Assembly: GCF_900101435.1 (NCBI RefSeq)
Contig: NZ_FMZH01000007.1
Location: 310,001 to 374,000, forward strand
Reading direction: 5' to 3'
Origin: Pedobacter soli
GTDB taxonomy: Bacteria; Bacteroidota; Bacteroidia; Sphingobacteriales; Sphingobacteriaceae
Length of the DNA stretch: 64,000 bases
Positions 58,591 to 64,000 of this stretch are shown here, piece after piece (the stretch's first letter is position 1; the number at the start of each line of letters is the position of its first letter). A program made the position numbers and the translations under genes. The notes beneath the pieces are model-generated. The model was not told where the DNA came from. It made no database searches and saw only the letters and a list, made by a program, of their open reading frames with translations.

Positions 58591-60640
58591 ACAGTTTTAC
58601 GGATAAACCCGTATAGAAGTTAATGCCTGCCGCCGGATTGAAATATCTTCCGTTAGCGGCATTTAAGTCATTACCCAGGCTGTACTTTACATTTAGCAGG
58701 TTATTTACTCCGCCAAATACTTCAAAATGGGTTTTGCCTACCTTTAAATTTCTGATGCCTGCTTTTGCTTCAATCAGATGATACCTTTTTGCAAATACTG
58801 TATTGGCATCGTTTAAAGGAATAGCGGAAGTATAGTTGTGTTGTACAAAAAGATAAAATGCTTTTGGAAAGTTAAGCTCCAGACTGTTTATCAGGACGTG
58901 CTCAGGTACACCTGTGAGTTTATTGTTGCTGTAATCTGATGTGCCACTGATAAAATTTTCAAACCGGAAATGACTGAAAGTATAATTGCTTCTGAGTTGT
59001 AAACCGCTTAAAAATGAAGTTTGGTTTTTGATTATCCAGATTGCTGTTTCCAATTCAATTCCCTGTTGTTTTGTACCGCCGGCATTAATAAAGTATTCTG
59101 CATCGTTCTGGTTCAGCCTGCGTACAATGGCATCCTGTAATCGGTAGCTGAATATATTACCATTGGCATAAAAGCGGTTGTTTTTCGTTTGATAACGCAG
59201 GCCAAGCTCATAGTTCCAGCCACGTTCGGCCTGCAGGTCGTTATTGATGTTATTGTCTGACGAGCGTACTTCGGCAATAGTAGGTGGCGAATAACCCTTA
59301 CTAACCGAAGCCCGGGCCGAGAGGCTTTTGCTGATTAAGTAGGATAAAGCCAACTTAGGCATAAACTGCGGATCAAATTTCCGGCTTTTAGTTGCAATGG
59401 CGACAGGAAAATAACTTTCGTAGTTGTAATTGAAGAAATTTAAACTCGAAGCAAGCTCAATCAATAATTTATTATACAGATCGAAATTTAAGCGGAGATA
59501 AGCAAAATTCTGATTGGCTTTTAAACGATCAGAAGCTTGCATGGCTGCGGGTTCTCCGGCATTATTGTTGAAATTTTTGATCTCGCTCTTTGTACCCGAA
59601 CTTTCTAATCCAATTTGCGCCCCGAATTTGAAATGTTCTTTTACTTTATCGTAGCCTAAAAAGGTTCTTAGCCCCAGGGTGCTTTCGTAACGTTGTTCGT
59701 AATTGGTAATAAACGGATTCTTAAAGTCGGTATAGGTGGCGAACAATGCGATTACGTGTTTTAGTCCAGGTGTAATCTGGTAGGTGTTAGACAGGCCTCC
59801 AAAAACTGTTTTGTTATATATGGCTGCTTGCTGGGTAATGGCTCCAGGTAGGGTAGGTGTTGCGGGCCGGGCCAATTGAGGATCTTGTTCCAGTTGCGCA
59901 GCTGTTAAACCTCCGGGCGTTTTGTAGTTCAGATCGCTGTAGAAAATAAAAGCCTTTAAACTGCCAAAAGCATTATAATCCCACTGTTGTTGTGTTTGGA
60001 TATATTTCCGGTTTAAGGCACTATTCTGTCGGAAACCGGTGCTTTTTTGGTATCCTTCGCTAATACTAAAACTGTAATTTTTAAAGCGGTGCTGAATAGC
60101 TGCTGTTTGATGGAAAAGACCGTATGAGCCTGCCTGCACAGCAGCATTAATTTCGTTGCTTTTAATATCCGGAGGAGTGATGAGTAGTGCACCGCCTGTA
60201 TTTGCACCAAATATGCTCGCATCTGGACCTTTATAGATCTCCATGTTGCCCACAGCGGTTACATCCAGCGCATTTAAATAAGTATTGCCTCCAGCATCGG
60301 TTAAGGGAAAATCATCTACATAAATCTTAATGTTGCGGATGCCAAATGGCGAACGAAGTAAACTCCCACGGAGAGATAAGCGGTAACTGCCAGGCGAGCG
60401 CTCTTCCATGCGTACACCAGTTACGGTATTTAAGGTACTTGCCAGCGAATTTGCTGATTGATTTTTAATCAGGTTGCTGTCAATCAGGCTCACCGCTGAT
60501 ACAGATCTTAATAAAGGTTGGTGGTTATAATAACCTTTAACAGTTATTTCTTTAAGTTTTTGGCTTGTATCTGGTTTTAACGTTTGTGCCAGGCTGGTAA
60601 AAGAAATTAAGCTTAGCAATAAGATAAGGTTCAGTTTCAA
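58589..60640 (-). CDS. TonB-dependent receptor (683 aa)
   Basis: An outer-membrane receptor with a signal peptide (cleaved near SLAQT), a TonB-box-like LKEITVKGY, a plug (about residues 45-170, SLASTLNTVTGVRMEERSPGSYRLSLRGSLLRSPF) and a barrel that ends in NFYTGLSVKL. It has no carboxypeptidase-regulatory-like domain, unlike the two other receptors here. It may form a unit with the sorbosone-dehydrogenase-like gene upstream on the same strand (81-base gap with a hairpin repeat). The ligand is unknown. Confidence 0.92.
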   Translation of the reverse strand: MKLNLILLLSLISFTSLAQTLKPDTSQKLKEITVKGYYNHQPLLRSVSAVSLIDSNLIKNQSANSLASTLNTVTGVRMEERSPGSYRLSLRGSLLRSPFGIRNIKIYVDDFPLTDAGGNTYLNALDVTAVGNMEIYKGPDASIFGANTGGALLITPPDIKSNEINAAVQAGSYGLFHQTAAIQHRFKNYSFSISEGYQKSTGFRQNSALNRKYIQTQQQWDYNAFGSLKAFIFYSDLNYKTPGGLTAAQLEQDPQLARPATPTLPGAITQQAAIYNKTVFGGLSNTYQITPGLKHVIALFATYTDFKNPFITNYEQRYESTLGLRTFLGYDKVKEHFKFGAQIGLESSGTKSEIKNFNNNAGEPAAMQASDRLKANQNFAYLRLNFDLYNKLLIELASSLNFFNYNYESYFPVAIATKSRKFDPQFMPKLALSYLISKSLSARASVSKGYSPPTIAEVRSSDNNINNDLQAERGWNYELGLRYQTKNNRFYANGNIFSYRLQDAIVRRLNQNDAEYFINAGGTKQQGIELETAIWIIKNQTSFLSGLQLRSNYTFSHFRFENFISGTSDYSNNKLTGVPEHVLINSLELNFPKAFYLFVQHNYTSAIPLNDANTVFAKRYHLIEAKAGIRNLKVGKTHFEVFGGVNNLLNVKYSLGNDLNAANGRYFNPAAGINFYTGLSVKL

Positions 60641-60661
60641 TGGGATCGTTGCTTGAATGTT

Positions 60662-60712
60662 TAGCCACAGAAGGCAGATAAATTTACGGCATATTCTGCT
60701 AATCTGTGGCTA
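60662..60712. repeat. Short palindromic repeat, copy 2
   Basis: TAGCCACAGA and TCTGTGGCTA (10-bp perfect arms). It shares TCTG(T/C)TAATCTGTGGC with the element at 52793-52826, and both lie between genes. Confidence 0.55.
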
Positions 60713-60721
60713 TTTTATAAA

Positions 60722-62044
60722 CTATTTTGCAGTAACTCTCCAGATAATTCCGCTTACATCATCAGCTACGAGTAAGGCGCCATCGGGTGTTAAGGTAACC
60801 CCAACCGGACGACCATAAACTTCAGCTTTATCGGAATTGGCTACAAAGCCAGTTAAGAAATCTTCTGGTTTTCCAGCCGGTTTTCCATCTTTAAAAGGTA
60901 CAAATGCAACTTTATAACCCGAAATTACCGATCTGTTCCACGAACCATGCTGCCCGATAAACGCACCACCCTGATATTTTTGCGGGAACTTAGTGCCTTT
61001 GTAAAAGGCCAATCCCAGTGAGGCGGTATGTGCCCCAACTGCTACATCCGGAGCAATTGTTTTTTTAACCATTTCAGGGTTTTTCCCTTTTAAACGGGGA
61101 TCTTCATTCTGACCGAAGTATGAAAAAGGCCAGCCATAAAATGCGCCTTGTTTTACACTGGTAATGTAATCGGGCACTAAATCATCGCCCAAACCATCGC
61201 GTTCATTTACGGCTGTCCATAAAGTGTTGGTAACGGGTTCCCAATCTACTCCTACGGGGTTACGCAAGCCACTGGCATAAATTTTTTCACCTGTTCCATC
61301 CAAATTAACTTCTAAAATATTTGCCCTGCGCACTTCATTTTCCAGCCCATTTTCGCCAACATTACTACCAGAACCAACGGTAATGTAAATTTTGCTTTTA
61401 TCGGCATTGGTTGTCAGGTTTCTCGTCCAGTGGTTATTATAGCCTCCGGCTGGCAAGCTTAATATTTTCTTTCCGGTTGCTGTAATTTTGGTATCGCCCG
61501 TGTGGTAAGGATATTGCCATAAACCATCGGTATTGGCCACATAAAACGATTGGCCAATAATGAGCATGCCATATGGTTGATTAAGCCCGCTTAAAAAAGT
61601 GGTAACACTTTCAGGTTTGCCATCGTGGTCGGTATCGCGATACAATAAGATAGTATTAGCACTTTTACCCGGAACTTCTGATTTGGCTTTACCGGTAACA
61701 GCATTGGCAACAGCTTCTACACTGCTTCTTTCTGAGTTTGAAAGTGCTACCAGCACATCGCCATTAGGAGCAATATAGGTATTGCGTGGACTTTTAATAT
61801 TTGCAGCAAACCTGGTAACCACAAATCCTGCAGGCGCCGTTGGGGTTTTACCTTCAGGCCAGTCTATTACCTTACTGAATTTAGTTTTAGAAGCTGTAGT
61901 ATCTGGTGCAGGCAGTTCTACTGCACCATTTTGGGTTGTTACAGTACTGTCTGTACCTTGCGGCTGATTTTTAGATGAATTAGACTGACAGCCTAAAAAA
62001 ACAAAAGCAGCAAGTGTTGCGGTATAGAAAAATCTGTTTTTCAT
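60722..62044 (-). CDS. L-sorbosone/PQQ-type sugar dehydrogenase-like lipoprotein
   Basis: A 440-residue protein with a lipobox in AFVFLGCQSNS (Cys19). It is followed by a six-bladed beta-propeller of the glucose/sorbosone dehydrogenase group (about residues 60-435: LPAGGYNNHWTRNL, YASGLRNPVGVDW, VNERDGLGDDLVPDYITSV, GQHGSWNRS, GRPVGVTLTPDGALLVADD). Members use PQQ or bind sugars, but PQQ biosynthesis genes are not in the window. The start at 62044 (MKNRFFYT) begins the lipoprotein signal, so the longer upstream reading is rejected. Confidence 0.88.
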   Translation of the reverse strand: MKNRFFYTATLAAFVFLGCQSNSSKNQPQGTDSTVTTQNGAVELPAPDTTASKTKFSKVIDWPEGKTPTAPAGFVVTRFAANIKSPRNTYIAPNGDVLVALSNSERSSVEAVANAVTGKAKSEVPGKSANTILLYRDTDHDGKPESVTTFLSGLNQPYGMLIIGQSFYVANTDGLWQYPYHTGDTKITATGKKILSLPAGGYNNHWTRNLTTNADKSKIYITVGSGSNVGENGLENEVRRANILEVNLDGTGEKIYASGLRNPVGVDWEPVTNTLWTAVNERDGLGDDLVPDYITSVKQGAFYGWPFSYFGQNEDPRLKGKNPEMVKKTIAPDVAVGAHTASLGLAFYKGTKFPQKYQGGAFIGQHGSWNRSVISGYKVAFVPFKDGKPAGKPEDFLTGFVANSDKAEVYGRPVGVTLTPDGALLVADDVSGIIWRVTAK

Positions 62045-62128
62045 GTTAACTGGTTTTTGGTGTAGCAAATCCTTTCAGGAAAATATAACATCAAAAACAG
62101 ACAGAAGTTTTCAATAACCCTGTAAACA

Positions 62129-62161
62129 AAAAAAGGAAAGCATCGTGAGATACCTTCCTGT
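62129..62161 (-). terminator. Terminator hairpin, minus strand
   Basis: On the minus strand AGGAAGGTATC pairs with GATGCTTTCCT (two G-T pairs, 4-base loop), followed by seven T residues. It would end the transcript of the lipoprotein gene at 62362. The 317-base gap around it otherwise shows no gene. Confidence 0.8.
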
Positions 62162-62361
62162 GAGAGCGTATTATAGTGATTAGATATGGTTTGTACGAAT
62201 AAACTAACTGTTTACTGGTGCAGTATAACTCTAAACGGCTGAATTGATTGGCTGTTCAGGTACGTAAACGATTAGTTAAACTAAATTATGGCTTATAAAC
62301 CAAATATTTAGTTAACGAAATGTTAAAACTCCGATTTTAGTTTAAATACCAGAAACTTATG

Positions 62362-62925
62362 TTATTTAACCAGGTTTTCGAGCACTTTTTTTTCTATATC
62401 CTTATCGTTTAGTAAAAGTGCCGAAAACTGCGGATCGGATTTCACCAGCAGGAATTTTCCGGTAGGAAGGATAATTGCTGAGGTGCCGCAGGTGGTTACC
62501 TCTTTAAAGAACATCTTTTTTAGAAAGCCTGAATCGGTTTCTATTTCGAGGCCTTTCGATTTTACCTGACTAAAGTTTTCGCCCACCTGGCGGTATTGAT
62601 ATATGGCCACTTTAGGCCTGGCCTGTGCTTTTTCCTGGATGTTTTTCTGGAAAGTCCACCTTACATTGTTTAAAAACTCGGCATTTTGGTAACTCAAATC
62701 TCTCCAGCAGGCATCGTTATTAAAATCGTATTTAATAATAATCGTGTCTTTAAGGGCTACACGCTGGTTTTCTTTAAGGTAAAGATGTAATGAATCTACC
62801 TGAGCATCGGTTAATGATCCGGCTTCGTAACGTTTACTTTCATCTACATAGAGCTTGGGTGAGCAGCTGTAGATAAACGTAAGCAGAGAAAAAAATACAA
62901 ATATCGACGATTTTAAGGATTTCAT
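62362..62925 (-). CDS. Hypothetical lipoprotein (187 aa)
   Basis: A 187-residue protein with a lipobox in FIYSCSPKLY (Cys20). The mature part is mixed alpha/beta, with a YDFNNDACWRDL stretch and a second cysteine pair (TTCGTS). No family was recognised. The start at 62925 (MKSLKSSIF) begins the lipoprotein signal. It lies 31 bases behind the frameshifted TPR gene on the same strand and is probably in its operon. Confidence 0.7.
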   Translation of the reverse strand: MKSLKSSIFVFFSLLTFIYSCSPKLYVDESKRYEAGSLTDAQVDSLHLYLKENQRVALKDTIIIKYDFNNDACWRDLSYQNAEFLNNVRWTFQKNIQEKAQARPKVAIYQYRQVGENFSQVKSKGLEIETDSGFLKKMFFKEVTTCGTSAIILPTGKFLLVKSDPQFSALLLNDKDIEKKVLENLVK

Positions 62926-62956
62926 TGATGTGGGTTTAAAGATTATGGAAATTATT

Positions 62957-64000
62957 TTATTGGTATTGCAGGCGATAAAATTTATGGCCATCGTCAATTA
63001 AAAGGGCATTACCACTAAACCATTTTAAAAAGTTGTTCCAGCTGGCACTATTTGCAAGTTTCCATTTACTAAAAGCTATTTCATCTCCCTTCATTAAGAT
63101 CCAGTAATTGTAAGGTTCCAAAAAGTCTAAACTGCTTAACTTTTGTTGGTAATCGAAAAGGATATTGGGATATTTTTTTTCATTCCCAGCAGCTGTAAAA
63201 AATTGGAGGAACTTGCTTCGGACATCATTTACAGCACTCAGTGTTATTTCTTTTTGCCCTGCCGATGCTAATGAAAGGTCCAATTCATAAACCATTGTAA
63301 AGGGCAGTTTAAAATTCTTTGGGTCTTTAATAGCATCTATAGAAAGATTATGGTTCTTTGCAAAAGAGAGCCTAACCGAATCTCCTTTGATCTGGATTCC
63401 GTTCTGATAGGTGTCAAACAGAAGTTTGCTGATTTCGGCAGTGCGTTTGGAGTTTCTTTCCAAATTCATAAAGATTCACCATAGAGCATTCCCCATACTT
63501 TTTCTGATGAGCCCAAATAGAGTTTCGCTGCGCGGTAATAATTTGAAGAAAAAGTTGGCTCTACTTCTATACCTTTTTCGTAGTATTTGATGGCATTGTC
63601 AAAGTCTTTTTTATTCAATTGCATATTTCCTAACTCCACATAGATTTTTCCTGAATTGGGGAATTTTTTTATCCCCTTTTCGTATGCTTCTATTGCTTTG
63701 TCGGGCTTGCCCATGTAATCGTAAGCATTGCCAAGTGCCTGAAAAACCAAATCATAAACAGCTTTGTGTTTTGTGAGTTTTTCTAAAATTTCAACTGCTT
63801 TACCATAATCTTTTTTGGCGGTGTAGGAGTAGGCAATTTCGTAAGTATAAGCGATGTTTTCAGGATCTAATTTTTGCGATTCTTCCAGTAATTTAATGGC
63901 TTCGTCGTATTTTCCTTCTTCATCTTCAAGTTTAAATGCTTCTTTTGCTTTAGTTTTTGCCAGCGCTTTATCTTCATTGCTTTGAGCAAAAGCAGTGTGG
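62957..64000 (-). pseudogene. TPR-repeat exported protein, apparently frameshifted (5' end outside window)
   Basis: Two overlapping frames look like parts of one protein. The upstream frame (63466-64000, partial at 5') begins with the end of a signal peptide (TAFAQ) and holds TPR motifs (AIEAYEKGIKKFPNSGKIYVELGNMQLNKKDFDNAIKYYEKG). It stops right after VWGMLYGESL. The next frame (62957-63469, 170 aa) begins MNLERNSKRTAEISKLLF. Adding one base near 63474 would read GEIFMNLERNSKR without a break. Either the gene has lost a base or the two are coupled ORFs with an ATGA overlap. A sequencing error is also possible. Confidence 0.6.

Noticed and set aside
1..64000. CRISPR arrays, tRNA or rRNA genes, insertion sequences, prophage
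   Set aside because: Both strands were read for regular spaced repeats, tRNA T-arm patterns, rRNA motifs, transposases and phage structural genes. None was found. A short structural RNA could still be missed by eye.

Overview
The window is a 64 kb stretch of a low-GC Bacteroidota chromosome, most likely from the family Sphingobacteriaceae (Pedobacter-like). The evidence is the gene complement and the promoters. There are TonB-dependent receptors with an N-terminal carboxypeptidase-regulatory-like domain, a type IX secretion (PorP/SprF) partner with a CHU_C-type sorting domain, DUF4199, DUF6660 and TIGR04222 proteins, and many copies of the Bacteroidota promoter TTG-N19-TAnnTTTG. Shine-Dalgarno sequences are rare. 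No rRNA, tRNA, CRISPR array, insertion sequence or prophage was seen. The genus is an inference.

Layout. 1-770: end of tyrS, then a tiny zinc-ribbon gene. 1173-6651: a zinc-homeostasis locus. A COG0523 GTPase diverges from an eight-gene run (MerC-like protein, small lipoprotein, MacB-like ATPase and permease, three tandem DUF3299-like periplasmic proteins, Fur-family regulator), with two 15-bp Fur-type palindromes in the shared promoter. 6653-13556: LuxE-like protein, membrane protein, penicillin-acylase-type hydrolase, TonB receptor. 13815-15341: a three-gene HipBST-type toxin-antitoxin operon with duplicated operators. 15553-20041: GH31 glucosidase and glycogen branching enzyme. 20165-22871: DUF6660 lipoprotein and TonB receptor, with a candidate small RNA. 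23088-27922: a four-gene type IX secretion-associated operon. 28152-34416: Crp-family regulator, GRDP/TIGR04222 protein, 5'-nucleotidase diverging from a DeoR regulator over three phased operators, GAF histidine kinase, TlpA-like protein. 34417-41071: pfkA, a degenerate BadF-type kinase and gap in one operon, a NUDIX (NrtR-type) regulator, a second BadF-type kinase and threonine aldolase. 41119-54955: mixed housekeeping and accessory genes (accC, ribE, GH78 rhamnosidase, TPR protein, membrane proteins). 55028-57947: ada-alkB alkylation repair and small proteins. 58192-64000: short SSB, TonB receptor, sorbosone-dehydrogenase-like protein and a frameshifted TPR gene.

How the genes work together. 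The most striking signal is a 19-bp palindrome, (T/G)(A/T)GTGTA-N5-TACACT(A/T), at four intergenic places: before the GH31/glgB genes, between pfkA and the NUDIX regulator, between the second BadF-type kinase and ltaE, and over a promoter in the geneless stretch after gap. The encoded NrtR-family protein is the natural candidate to bind it. The result would be a local regulon for glycolysis, glycogen and amino-sugar metabolism that may include a small RNA. The Fur-family regulator likewise probably binds the palindromes at the head of the zinc locus, and the DeoR protein its own three sites. Several intergenic regions carry a consensus promoter followed within 100 nt by an intrinsic terminator, which suggests unannotated small RNAs.
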